Below the pieces are notes generated by a model that was given only the letters and a program-made list of their open reading frames with translations, ran no database searches and was not told the origin of the DNA. Below, in pieces: positions 1 to 6,757 of a stretch of 9,317 nucleotides of DNA; position 1 is the stretch's first letter; every line of letters starts with the position of its first letter. The DNA is from Clostridia bacterium. Its GTDB lineage: Bacteria > Bacillota_A > Clostridia > Lachnospirales > Lachnospiraceae. The position numbers and the translations under genes were made by a program. The DNA lies in the NCBI GenBank assembly GCA_012515365.1, contig JAAYYM010000196.1:1-9317 (forward strand). Direction: 5' to 3'.

Positions 1-31
1 CTGTTAAAAACATACATAAAAATCTTTTCAT
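1..31 (-). CDS. 5' fragment of an unidentified gene, possibly exported protein
   Basis: An ATG at 31-29 on the minus strand is preceded, after a 7-base gap, by a perfect GGAGG (43-39). The ten codons visible before the window edge read MKRFLCMFLT. A basic start followed by hydrophobic residues is the usual beginning of a signal peptide or membrane segment, but ten residues cannot settle this. The start lies 39 bases after the stop of the upstream alpha/beta hydrolase gene, on the same strand, so it may be the next gene in that transcript. No function can be given. The ribosome binding site is the main support. Confidence 0.5.
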   Translation of the reverse strand, partial: MKRFLCMFLT

Positions 32-70
32 TTCTCTTCCTCCATACTAATCATTTTCCCTCATCCCTCA

Positions 71-1009
71 TTACTTTGTTACATGACTTTCTATCCAGTT
101 TAGGAAATCCTCATAAACAACAGCACGATCTGTTTCATTTAAAATCTCATGTCTGTCCCCTTCATACAGCTTTAAGGAAATTTGTTTCATTCCGATTTGT
201 TCAAACAAATGATAGGCTTTCCTTACGCCCTTTCCATAATTTCCTACAGGATCTTCTGTCCCTGATGCAAAAAGAATCGGTAGTTCTTTTGGCATATTAA
301 CAAGATAACGTTTACTCTGTGAATTGTCAATTAAATCTGCCAGAACTTTATATCCATTTAATGTAAAGGTATACTGATATTGTTCATTATTACAATATTG
401 ATCAACAACTTCCTGATCCTTTGAAAGCCAGTCAGCGTCTGTCCGTCTATGATCGATCCGTCTATTAAAAGATGAAAATGCCATGTGTTCTATCATCTTC
501 GATATTGCATGGTCACCTTTTAGCCACATCAAAATAGTAATCAACGCTTTCTCTGCTTTTACCTGAAACTGATTTCTACTTCCGGTTCCGCAAATGATGG
601 CACCATCGATACCAGTTCCGTATCTGCATAAATAATTCCGTAAAATATAGGAACCCATACTATGACCAATGATAAAATATTGTTTTCCTGGATACTGCTC
701 CTGTGTCATCTTTTTCAGCCTGTGAACATCTCTGACCAAAACTGTGGCACCATCGTTTTTACAAAAGTATCCTTTATCCTCTGACTTTGCGGCAGTTGTA
801 CCATGACCCAAATGATCATTTCCGACAACAAGAATTCCCTTCTGAGCCAAAAATGTCGCAAATTCATTATATCGCTCTAGCGACTCTGTCTTTCCATGGA
901 TAATCTGAACAATAAACCTGATTTCCATATCTTGTGGAACCCATCTGAATGCATGGATACTTGAGATCATATCTCTGGAATCATAGGAAAACTCTTCTCT
1001 TTTTACCAT
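71..1009 (-). CDS. Alpha/beta hydrolase (serine aminopeptidase S33 / monoacylglycerol-lipase-like)
   Basis: A 312-residue cytoplasmic protein with no signal peptide, about the usual length for the lysophospholipase/monoglyceride lipase-like branch of the alpha/beta hydrolase fold. The nucleophile elbow GHSMG places the catalytic Ser at 117. TEDPVG gives the likely acid Asp253, and GDRHE gives the catalytic His287. An IIHGKTE segment (36-42) fits the oxyanion-hole strand, and DHLGHG (65-70) matches the conserved GHG turn of this family. Residues about 145-240 form the variable lid region that decides substrate. Members cleave esters of lysophospholipids, monoglycerides or other small acyl substrates; the actual substrate cannot be read from the sequence. 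Its AAGGAG ribosome binding site overlaps the metG stop codon, so it is co-transcribed and probably translationally coupled with metG. No functional link to methionyl-tRNA synthesis is evident. Confidence 0.9.
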   Translation of the reverse strand: MVKREEFSYDSRDMISSIHAFRWVPQDMEIRFIVQIIHGKTESLERYNEFATFLAQKGILVVGNDHLGHGTTAAKSEDKGYFCKNDGATVLVRDVHRLKKMTQEQYPGKQYFIIGHSMGSYILRNYLCRYGTGIDGAIICGTGSRNQFQVKAEKALITILMWLKGDHAISKMIEHMAFSSFNRRIDHRRTDADWLSKDQEVVDQYCNNEQYQYTFTLNGYKVLADLIDNSQSKRYLVNMPKELPILFASGTEDPVGNYGKGVRKAYHLFEQIGMKQISLKLYEGDRHEILNETDRAVVYEDFLNWIESHVTK

Positions 1010-1018
1010 ATGTCTAGT

Positions 1019-1024
1019 CTCCTT
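1019..1024 (-). promoter_or_regulatory. Ribosome binding site of the hydrolase overlapping the metG stop
   Basis: AAGGAG on the minus strand (1024-1019) lies 9 bases before the hydrolase ATG and shares bases with the metG TAA (1025-1023). Ribosomes ending metG therefore stop directly on the next gene's binding site, which is typical of translational coupling. Confidence 0.7.
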
Positions 1025-2978
1025 AACAGATTTCTGCTCCTGCCGGCATTGATTTTTCAGGAATCATTAGTGCCAGTTTTCCTTCCTCATCTTCCGCACA
1101 AAGCAGCATACCTTCTGAAACTACTCCGGCTAATGTCGCAGGTTTTAAATTAACCAGTACCATTACCTTTTTACCAACCATTTCTTCTGCAGTATAATGT
1201 GCCTTGATTCCTGAAACGATCTGTTTGATCTCATTTCCAATCTTGACTTGTGAACATAATAGTTTCTTTGATTTCTTTACTTCCTCGCATGCGATAATTT
1301 CTCCTATTTGGAACTGCATTTTAGAAAAATCTTCATATGATATTTCTGGTTTTCTTTCTATTTCTATCACGGGTTCTTCCTCTTTTGCATTCTGCTCGGA
1401 TGATACTTCCTTCTTTTCTTCTACCTTTGCCAGCACTTCATTAATATCCAATCTTGTAAAAAGTATTTCCGGACTATCTGTCACCTTTGTTCCTGATTCA
1501 TAAAGACCAAATTCAGACAGCAGATCCCAGTCTCTTTCTGTTCCGCGCAGCTGCATAAGGATCTGATCACTTGTACTCGGAGTAAATGCTTTTAATAAAT
1601 TTGCTCCAATACAAATACTTTCTACCAGATTATACAAGACCTCTGACAGACGATCTCTCTTTGCTTCATCCTTTGCTAATACCCACGGCTCTGTTTCATC
1701 AATATATTTATTGCATCTTTTAAACAAAACGAAAACCTCTGAGATCGCATCAGCAACTCTTAGCTGCTCCATCTTTTCTTCCATTCTCTTCTTTGTATCC
1801 GTCACAACCTGTTTTAATTCCTGATCAACAGGCTCTATTACATTCGTCTGTACCACTTCTCCCTCAAAATATTTATTACTCATGGAAATCGTGCGATTTA
1901 CCAGATTACCAAGCGTATTGGCAAGATCAGAATTTATTCTCTCTACGAGCAGCTCCCATGAAATCACACCGTCATTTTCAAATGGCATTTCATGTAAAAC
2001 AAAATATCTGACTGCATCTACACCAAATAATTCTACCAGATCATCTGCATATATCACATTGCCCTTTGATTTACTCATTTTTCCATCACCCTGAATCAGC
2101 CATGGATGACCAAATACCTGTTTCGGAAGCTCTTCTCCTAATGCCATCAGGATGATTGGCCAATATATGGTGTGGAAACGTACGATATCTTTTCCGATCA
2201 AATGAAGATCTGCCGGCCACAGTTTCTTGAATTGCTCTGAGGAATTTCCATCGGCATCATATCCAATCCCTGTAATATAGTTTGATAGAGCATCCAGCCA
2301 GACATAAACCACATGCTTTTCATCAAAATCAACTGGGATTCCCCACTTAAATGAAGATCTCGATACACATAAATCCTGCAGACCAGGTAACAAAAAGTTA
2401 TTCATCATTTCATTTTTTCTGGATACCGGCTGGATAAAATCCGGATGTGTATTAATATGCTCAATTAAACGATCAGCATATTTACTAAGTTTAAGGAAGT
2501 AAGCTTCCTCCTTTGCAGGAACTACCTCTCGCCCACAGTCTGGACATTTTCCGTCTACCAGCTGTGATTCTGTCCAGAATGACTCACAAGGTGTACAATA
2601 CAGACCTTCGTATGCTCCCTTATAGATATCACCTTTTTCATATAATTTGCGGAAAATCTTCTGAATCTGCACTTCATGCTCTGGATCTGTCGTTCTGATA
2701 AAATGATCATAAGAGGTATCCATCAGATCCCATAAGTTTTTCACGATTCCAGCAATATGATCCACATATTCTTTTGGTGTGATTCCTGCTTCTGCTGCCT
2801 TTGTCTCTATTTTTTGTCCATGCTCATCAGTTCCTGTCTGAAAATGAACATCATATCCCTGCTGCCTTTTAAAACGAGCAATGCTGTCAGCCAGCACAAT
2901 CTCATAGCTGTTTCCTATATGAGGTTTTCCTGAAGTATAGGCAATCGCCGTAGTCATATAAAATTTCTTATTTTCCAT
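1023..2978 (-). CDS. metG: Methionyl-tRNA synthetase (with C-terminal tRNA-binding domain)
   Basis: Charges tRNA-Met and initiator tRNA with methionine using ATP, in the cytoplasm. The 651-residue length is normal for the long bacterial form (B. subtilis MetS is about 664). The class I catalytic domain starts with the HIGH-type signature as HIGN (20-23) and the GTDEHG segment follows. The second signature KMSKS is at 300-304. A zinc knuckle in the connective peptide is shown by CTPC (128-131) and CPDC (145-148); the B. subtilis enzyme lacks these cysteines. The helical anticodon-binding domain follows, then a charged linker (about 520-545). A C-terminal EMAP/Trbp111-type OB-fold (about 548-651) contains the IVSGI and LVNLKPATLAG segments; this domain dimerises the protein and binds tRNA. 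The ATG at 2978 has an AAAGGA about 10 bases upstream and the protein starts right at the family's usual N-terminus. metG near abrB and rsmI is the same neighbourhood as B. subtilis metS. Confidence 0.98.
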   Translation of the reverse strand: MENKKFYMTTAIAYTSGKPHIGNSYEIVLADSIARFKRQQGYDVHFQTGTDEHGQKIETKAAEAGITPKEYVDHIAGIVKNLWDLMDTSYDHFIRTTDPEHEVQIQKIFRKLYEKGDIYKGAYEGLYCTPCESFWTESQLVDGKCPDCGREVVPAKEEAYFLKLSKYADRLIEHINTHPDFIQPVSRKNEMMNNFLLPGLQDLCVSRSSFKWGIPVDFDEKHVVYVWLDALSNYITGIGYDADGNSSEQFKKLWPADLHLIGKDIVRFHTIYWPIILMALGEELPKQVFGHPWLIQGDGKMSKSKGNVIYADDLVELFGVDAVRYFVLHEMPFENDGVISWELLVERINSDLANTLGNLVNRTISMSNKYFEGEVVQTNVIEPVDQELKQVVTDTKKRMEEKMEQLRVADAISEVFVLFKRCNKYIDETEPWVLAKDEAKRDRLSEVLYNLVESICIGANLLKAFTPSTSDQILMQLRGTERDWDLLSEFGLYESGTKVTDSPEILFTRLDINEVLAKVEEKKEVSSEQNAKEEEPVIEIERKPEISYEDFSKMQFQIGEIIACEEVKKSKKLLCSQVKIGNEIKQIVSGIKAHYTAEEMVGKKVMVLVNLKPATLAGVVSEGMLLCAEDEEGKLALMIPEKSMPAGAEIC

Positions 2979-3004
2979 TTCTCTGTTTCCTTTCAGTATT
3001 AATC

Positions 3005-3039
3005 TGTTTATATAAAATGAACTACTTGTTTATATAAAA
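3005..3039. repeat. Two direct copies of a 13-base AT-rich element, 22 bases apart
   Basis: TGTTTATATAAAA occurs at 3005-3017 and again at 3027-3039. The copies are 22 bases apart, about two helical turns, and each contains the palindrome TTTATATAAA. They lie between the hairpin at 3042-3061 and the metG ribosome binding site. They could be two binding sites for a dimeric regulator, two -10-like elements, or a chance duplication in AT-rich DNA. Confidence 0.6.
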
Positions 3040-3070
3040 AAGTCTTCTCGTTTGAGAAGACAAATGAACT
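3015..3070. repeat. 9-base direct repeat flanking the terminator hairpin
   Basis: AAATGAACT is present at 3015-3023 and at 3062-3070, bracketing the hairpin at 3042-3061 and the second 13-base element. Both copies lie in the metG upstream region. The arrangement suggests a small local duplication or paired sites. No insertion-sequence ends are visible between the copies. Confidence 0.55.
3036..3061 (-). terminator. Intrinsic terminator between the HAD gene and metG
   Basis: On the minus strand GTCTTCTC (3061-3054) pairs perfectly with GAGAAGAC (3049-3042) around a 4-base loop. A run of six T (3041-3036) follows at once. This is a textbook rho-independent terminator. It lies about 70 bases past the HAD stop and about 57 bases before metG. 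It may end HAD transcription, or act as an attenuator in the metG leader if the promoter-like element at 3086-3114 is used. Confidence 0.85.
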
Positions 3071-3085
3071 GATTTCTATAGTAAA

Positions 3086-3114
3086 AGCGTACCACTTTCT
3101 TAGATAACTGTCAA
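3086..3114 (-). promoter_or_regulatory. Possible sigma-A promoter upstream of metG
   Basis: On the minus strand a perfect -35 TTGACA (3114-3109) is followed by a 17-base spacer and TACGCT (3091-3086). The -10 is preceded by TGg, as in extended -10 promoters. TACGCT keeps only the TA and final T of the consensus, so support rests on the -35, the exact spacing and the TG. A start near 3079 would put the intrinsic terminator hairpin about 18 bases into the transcript. A metG promoter further downstream, near the TATATAA elements, is an alternative. Confidence 0.5.
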
Positions 3115-3131
3115 GAAATTAGCGGTATTCA

Positions 3132-3728
3132 CTAACATAGCGCATTCAATTCATCTATCAACTGAGCCTCAGATAAAACCTGAACTGCCTTAAATTTCAT
3201 TTCTCTTGCACGCTCAACATTTTCAAGTCTGTCATCAAAGAAAATACAGTCCTGAGGATTTAAATGATAATCCTTCAATAAATACTCATAAATCTTTGGA
3301 TCTGGTTTACATACATGCTTCTGATATGATACAACCATTCCATCGATCTGATCCATAAAAGAAGCTCCTTTTGTATGTTTTGTAAATAATTCTTCAGAAT
3401 AATTGGACAATAAATAGATACCATATCCCTTTTCTTTTAAGCGTGGAATGATATTCCATACATGCTTTCGTGCAACATGCATAAACTCTCCATGGCTGAT
3501 GAACCAGGATATCGTTTCTGCGTGTTGGGGATATTTTTCTTTATACTGTTCAATGATCGTTTCTGCATCTACCGTACCAGTGTCAAGTACTAGCCACAGC
3601 GGATCTTCAAATATACGTTCACCCATCTCTACGGCTTCTTCTTCGGATAAACCATATGCCATTAGCATCGCTTTCCAACGATAATCAATTAAAACATTGC
3701 CTACATCAAAAATAATATTTTTTATCAT
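3132..3728 (-). CDS. HAD-superfamily hydrolase (subfamily IA, YihX-like phosphatase)
   Basis: A 198-residue cytoplasmic phosphatase-type protein. Motif I is FDVGNV (7-12) with the nucleophile Asp8; the DxGNV form instead of DxDxT is also what E. coli YihX, a sugar-phosphate phosphatase, has. Motif II is Ser108 in LLSNY. Motif III is Lys141 in CKPDPKIY, and motif IV is the acid pair Asp165-Asp166 in FFDDRLENVERA. The alpha-helical cap (about 15-85) is of the C1 type. The substrate is probably a small phosphorylated sugar or metabolite but cannot be named. I chose the ATG at 3728 rather than in-frame ATGs at 3785 and 3749. It has GGAG (3737-3734) in front, the domain begins immediately, and an extended -10 TATAAT at 3753-3748 predicts a transcript starting near 3741. 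It is divergent from the AbrB gene and separated from metG by a terminator. Confidence 0.9.
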   Translation of the reverse strand: MIKNIIFDVGNVLIDYRWKAMLMAYGLSEEEAVEMGERIFEDPLWLVLDTGTVDAETIIEQYKEKYPQHAETISWFISHGEFMHVARKHVWNIIPRLKEKGYGIYLLSNYSEELFTKHTKGASFMDQIDGMVVSYQKHVCKPDPKIYEYLLKDYHLNPQDCIFFDDRLENVERAREMKFKAVQVLSEAQLIDELNALC

Positions 3729-3747
3729 ATTAACTCCAATCTTTATC

Positions 3748-3776
3748 ATTATAACATGTCTATTACGATTAGTAAA
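3748..3776 (-). promoter_or_regulatory. Promoter of the HAD gene
   Basis: On the minus strand TTTACT (3776-3771), a 17-base spacer and a perfect TATAAT (3753-3748) preceded by TGT form an extended -10 promoter. The predicted start near 3741 leaves a leader of about 13 bases that still includes the GGAG ribosome binding site. This supports the ATG at 3728 as the true start. Confidence 0.75.
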
Positions 3777-3838
3777 AATATACAAAAAAATAAATACAAA
3801 AAACTTAGAAATATTTTATTGTTTGTTACATTTTTATA

Positions 3839-3867
3839 TTGTTTTTCCAATAATTAACTGATACAAT
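3839..3867 (+). promoter_or_regulatory. Promoter of the AbrB-family gene
   Basis: TTGTTT (3839-3844), a 17-base spacer and TACAAT (3862-3867) give a plausible sigma-A promoter with a start near 3874. The leader would carry AGGAGG at 3887-3892, 8 bases before the ATG at 3901. The surrounding 3780-3860 stretch is almost pure A/T, the kind of DNA AbrB proteins bind, so autoregulation here is possible but inferred. Confidence 0.6.
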
Positions 3868-3900
3868 AACTTGGTAAACTATCAATAGGAGGAAAAACGG

Positions 3901-4164
3901 ATGATAGACACAGGTGTTATTAGAAAGCTTGATGACCTTGGTAGAATCACTTTACCAATGGAACTCCGTAGAAACCTCGGTATTACTGACAGGGATGCTC
4001 TTCACATTTTTGTTGAAGATCGCAGAATTATCCTTGAAAAGTATTGCCCTACTGACGTATTCACAGGCAGTAGAGAGGATTTGATCGAGTTCCACGGAAA
4101 AAGAGTTTCCAAGGAATCCATCAAGGAAATGGCTAAAATAGCCGGTATCAAAATCGCAAAATAA
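3901..4164 (+). CDS. abrB: AbrB-family transition-state transcriptional regulator
   Basis: An 87-residue DNA-binding protein, the only plus-strand gene here. Residues about 3-50 are a swapped-hairpin AbrB/SpoVT domain: TGVIRKLDDLGRITLP, ELRRNLGI and DALHIFVEDRRIILEKY follow the B. subtilis AbrB N-terminal domain closely, including the arginines used for DNA contact. The C-terminal part (about 51-87) does not resemble the B. subtilis multimerisation domain. It carries CPTDVFTGSREDLIEF and a VSKESIKEMAKIAGI helix, which looks like a clostridial variant. AbrB proteins repress stationary-phase genes during growth by binding AT-rich DNA as multimers. Position between rsmI (convergent) and metG matches B. 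subtilis abrB, supporting orthology, although target genes are unknown. AGGAGG lies 8 bases before the ATG. Confidence 0.92.
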   Translation: MIDTGVIRKLDDLGRITLPMELRRNLGITDRDALHIFVEDRRIILEKYCPTDVFTGSREDLIEFHGKRVSKESIKEMAKIAGIKIAK

Positions 4165-4189
4165 AAATTTTTGCACAGGTTGTTCTACG

Positions 4190-4226
4190 AAAAGAGTGTT
4201 GCACATGATTGCGCGACACTCTTTTT
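4190..4226 (+). terminator. Intrinsic terminator of the AbrB gene, possibly bidirectional
   Basis: The arm 4190-4202 pairs with 4213-4225 (about 13 pairs with one G-T), and its core AAAGAGTGT/ACACTCTTT is perfect. The loop is about 10 bases, with T run 4222-4226 at the 3' end. Read on the minus strand, the same hairpin ends in TTTTC. It could therefore also stop, more weakly, transcripts leaving rsmI, whose stop codon is at 4250-4248. Confidence 0.85.
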
Positions 4227-4247
4227 GCATCTAAATGTAATCTATGT

Positions 4248-5084
4248 TCACAACAATGCCTGATAAATATCCCTTTTTGATATTCCTCGATCCTTTGCAA
4301 CAAACTTCATAGCCTCTTTTTTTTCTATGTTCTGATTAAGATAATACTGCATGTGCTCTTCTATCGTTAGCTGATTCCATTCATCTTTTGCCTCTTGCTC
4401 TAACTGCGCACGATCTCTACCCTGTACAACAATCACAAATTCTCCCTTTGGTTCCTCTTTTGAAAAGAACGTAATGGCACTACTTAAATTCATTCTATAT
4501 ACCGTCTCATACTTTTTTGTTAATTCACGGCACACCGTGATTTCTCTTTCCCCTAACGCATGATATAAATCATTCAATGTTTTGCATAAATGATGTGGGG
4601 CTTCATAAAAAATATGTGTCCTCGTATCATTCTTAATTTCCGTAAGTATCATCTGTTTTTCTTTTTTATCATGTGGCAAAAAACCCTCAAAGCAAAATCT
4701 TCTGGTGGCAAGACCTGATAATGTCAATGCCGTGATACATGCACAAGGTCCTGGTAAAGATGTTACCTTTATCTGCTCTTCATAGCACATTTTAACTAAT
4801 ATTTCTCCTGGATCGGAGATTGCCGGCGTACCGGCATCTGTGATTAAAGCAACATTCTTTCCTTCCTTTATCTGTCGGATCAGATCCTTTGCTTTATCGA
4901 ATTTATTATATTCATGATAGCTTGTCATCGGAGTGTTTATCTCAAATTTATTTAATATTTTGATACTGTTTCTTGTATCCTCCGCAGCAATCAGATCTGC
5001 CTCTGCTAATGTTCTCAATACATGGGCAGAGATATCCTCGAGATTCCCTATTGGTGTTGCACATAAAAATAACATTCCCTGCAT
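4248..5084 (-). CDS. rsmI: 16S rRNA (cytidine1402-2'-O)-methyltransferase RsmI
   Basis: Transfers a methyl group from SAM to the 2'-O of C1402 in the decoding centre of 16S rRNA. The 278-residue length fits the family (B. subtilis YabC is about 292). This is a tetrapyrrole-methylase fold: CATPIGNLEDIS (8-19), AAEDTR (33-38), SYHEYN (55-60), the SAM-loop DAGTPAISDPG (83-93), LPGP (110-113) and TRRFCFEGFLP (127-137) are all intact. The C-terminal 50 residues, ending in RGISKRDIYQALL, form the small helical domain typical of RsmI. It is the last gene of the operon, 39 bases after trmN6. The start is not certain: ATG at 5084 has only a distant GAGG about 12 bases upstream, while the second ATG (5075) has AGGGA too close. 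An in-frame stop lies just upstream, so no longer form is possible. Confidence 0.96.
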   Translation of the reverse strand: MQGMLFLCATPIGNLEDISAHVLRTLAEADLIAAEDTRNSIKILNKFEINTPMTSYHEYNKFDKAKDLIRQIKEGKNVALITDAGTPAISDPGEILVKMCYEEQIKVTSLPGPCACITALTLSGLATRRFCFEGFLPHDKKEKQMILTEIKNDTRTHIFYEAPHHLCKTLNDLYHALGEREITVCRELTKKYETVYRMNLSSAITFFSKEEPKGEFVIVVQGRDRAQLEQEAKDEWNQLTIEEHMQYYLNQNIEKKEAMKFVAKDRGISKRDIYQALL

Positions 5085-5123
5085 CGTATATCATACCTCT
5101 TCATTTCTTTCGCTTATTTAGCA

Positions 5124-5861
5124 TTAATATCCGTAAACATCGTATATTTCATCGGTATAACAGTTTGGCTCTTTGTACACAATCAATGGTTTTTCTACCT
5201 TTAATCTAGATTTTCCTCCACGACATGCCTCAATCAATACCATATTGGGTTCTTTATCAACATAAGGGTAAACCATTTGCATGCGCTTTGGTTCTAATCC
5301 AAATTCAACTAAGGTTGTACATATTTCTACCAGACGAAAAGGCCTGTGCACCATAAACATATGTCCCCCTGGTTTTAGTAGAAATGCGCTTTTCTCTACG
5401 ATATCCCTTAACGTACATGTAATTTCATGTCTGGCAATCGCTTTGGCTTCATTTGGATTTGTAAGGCCATGACTGCCTATCATATAAGGCGGATTTGTCG
5501 TAATAATATCAAAAGAGGCGGGTGCAAATATATGCTCTGCCTCTTTAATATCGCCTGTAATGATATCAATTTTATGTTCCAGATGATTTAAGCTGACGCT
5601 TCTCCTTGCCATATCTGCACTTTCAGCCTGTATCTCCAGTCCTGTTAAATGAGCTGCCTGTGTTTTGGCTTCCAGCAGGATCGGTATGATACCTGTTCCT
5701 GTACCGATATCCAGTATCAGATTTCCTTTTTTCACTCTGGTAAAGCCTGATAACAGAACAGCATCCATTCCGAAGCAAAAACGTTTCATATCTTGTATGA
5801 TTCGATATCCGTTTCTGTTTAAATCATCTATTCTTTCATTCTCTTTTAATTCACACATCAT
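5124..5861 (-). CDS. trmN6: tRNA1(Val) (adenine37-N6)-methyltransferase TrmN6 / YabB family
   Basis: A 245-residue SAM-dependent N6-adenine methyltransferase of the YfiC/YabB family. It matches B. subtilis YabB in length and gene position; the family founder, E. coli YfiC (TrmN6), methylates A37 of tRNA-Val. From the ATG at 5861, the SAM-binding motif DIGTGTGIIP is at 51-60 and the catalytic NPPY at 123-126. The family's N-terminal RFCFGMDAVLLSGF segment, which precedes motif I, is present. The reading frame is open further up to a TTG at 5891, but I prefer ATG 5861 (or the adjacent ATG 5858). These overlap the ricT stop as ATGATGTGTGA, a normal coupling junction, and a GGAAGG stretch lies upstream. 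The exact target in this organism is inferred. The yabA and yazA genes that flank it in B. subtilis are absent. Confidence 0.92.
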   Translation of the reverse strand: MMCELKENERIDDLNRNGYRIIQDMKRFCFGMDAVLLSGFTRVKKGNLILDIGTGTGIIPILLEAKTQAAHLTGLEIQAESADMARRSVSLNHLEHKIDIITGDIKEAEHIFAPASFDIITTNPPYMIGSHGLTNPNEAKAIARHEITCTLRDIVEKSAFLLKPGGHMFMVHRPFRLVEICTTLVEFGLEPKRMQMVYPYVDKEPNMVLIEACRGGKSRLKVEKPLIVYKEPNCYTDEIYDVYGY

Positions 5862-6756
5862 CGAGCTTGGATTTTCCTTCCTTCTTCTCAAGCAACTCTA
5901 ACTTCTCTAATTCTTTATCAGAAATTTTATGCTCTTTCTTGTGCTTTGGTTTGAATTTTAACTGTTCTACTTTATATTCCTGTATCTCTTTTTCATCATC
6001 AATATCTACAATAACCTTAACAAGCTGACGAAGTACATTTACACTGGATACCTCTCCCTTGATACCATCCTGTGTTGTAACAAAATCACCTACATTCGGT
6101 AGCTTACGGTTTAATTCTTCATATGTTTCTTCTTCATTTTTTAGACAGCACATCAGTCTGCCACAGATACCGGATATTTTCGTTGGATTTAATGACAGAT
6201 TCTGTTCCTTTGCCATTTTAATAGAAACAGGTGCAAACTCTGATAAATGTGTATGACAGCATAAAGGACGTCCGCAAATACCGATTCCACCTAATATTTT
6301 AGTTTCATCACGAACACCAATCTGACGCAGTTCAATCCTTGTCTTAAAGACTGCTGCCAAATCCTTTACAAGCTCTCTGAAATCAATTCTTCCATCTGCT
6401 GTAAAGTAGAATAACACCTTATTATTATCAAACGTATACTCTGCATCGATCAGCTTCATTTCCAGACCATGTTTTTTGATCTTCTCCAGACAAATCTTAA
6501 ACGCTTCTTTTTCTTTTTCCTTATTCTTTTCTTCTATCCGAATATCTTCTTTTGTCGCAATCCGAATCACAGACTTAAGAGGCTGTACGACTTTCTGATC
6601 CTCTACTTCTGTAGGTTGCATAACAACAGTCCCGAATTCTATTCCTCGTGCAGTTTCTACGATCACATAATCACCCTTTTTGATCTCAAATTGTTTTGGA
6701 TCAAAATAGTATATTTTTCCGGCTGTTCTAAATCGTATCCCTATTACTTTTATCAT
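5851..6756 (-). CDS. ricT: PSP1-domain regulatory iron-sulfur protein RicT (YaaT)
   Basis: In B. subtilis RicT (YaaT) joins RicA and RicF in a complex that helps RNase Y mature mRNAs and affects sporulation, competence and biofilm formation. The 301-residue protein carries the PSP1 core. Six cysteines lie in two matching CGRxxCC motifs: Cys161, 166, 167 in GICGRPLCC and Cys198, 203, 204 in GICGRLMCC. This pattern fits the reported iron-sulfur binding of the Ric complex. The 3' end adds a lysine- and glutamate-rich tail (about 268-301) with no recognised domain. The start ATG 6756 has AGGAG seven bases upstream, inside the end of holB, and lies one base past the holB stop; the two are clearly translated together. 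RicA (YmcA) and RicF (YlbF) are not in this window. Confidence 0.95.
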   Translation of the reverse strand: MIKVIGIRFRTAGKIYYFDPKQFEIKKGDYVIVETARGIEFGTVVMQPTEVEDQKVVQPLKSVIRIATKEDIRIEEKNKEKEKEAFKICLEKIKKHGLEMKLIDAEYTFDNNKVLFYFTADGRIDFRELVKDLAAVFKTRIELRQIGVRDETKILGGIGICGRPLCCHTHLSEFAPVSIKMAKEQNLSLNPTKISGICGRLMCCLKNEEETYEELNRKLPNVGDFVTTQDGIKGEVSSVNVLRQLVKVIVDIDDEKEIQEYKVEQLKFKPKHKKEHKISDKELEKLELLEKKEGKSKLDDV

Positions 6757-6757
6757 T

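Noticed and set aside
1204..1503. 99-codon plus-strand frame opposite the metG C-terminal region
   Set aside because: Ser/Phe-rich antisense of the charged MetG linker; no supporting features.
3015..3070. 9-base repeats as target-site duplication of an insertion element
   Set aside because: Only 38 bases lie between the copies, with no inverted ends or transposase; too short for a mobile element.
3080..3131. A T-box-like riboswitch motif upstream of metG (GTGGTACGC on the minus strand, then a terminator)
   Set aside because: The match to the T-box core (AGGGTGGNACCGCG) is partial and there is no room for Stem I between it and the HAD stop codon. The same bases are explained by the extended -10.
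3729..3785. Longer N-terminus for the HAD protein from the ATG at 3785
   Set aside because: The added 19 residues are not family-like and would begin upstream of the extended -10 promoter; GGAG precedes the ATG at 3728.
3952..4230. 92-codon minus-strand frame opposite the AbrB gene
   Set aside because: Overlaps nearly all of the regulator gene and its terminator, with no family resemblance.
5862..5891. TTG start for trmN6 adding ten residues
   Set aside because: It needs a rare start and weak ribosome binding site; adjacent ATGs at 5861 and 5858 form a tight overlap with the ricT stop.
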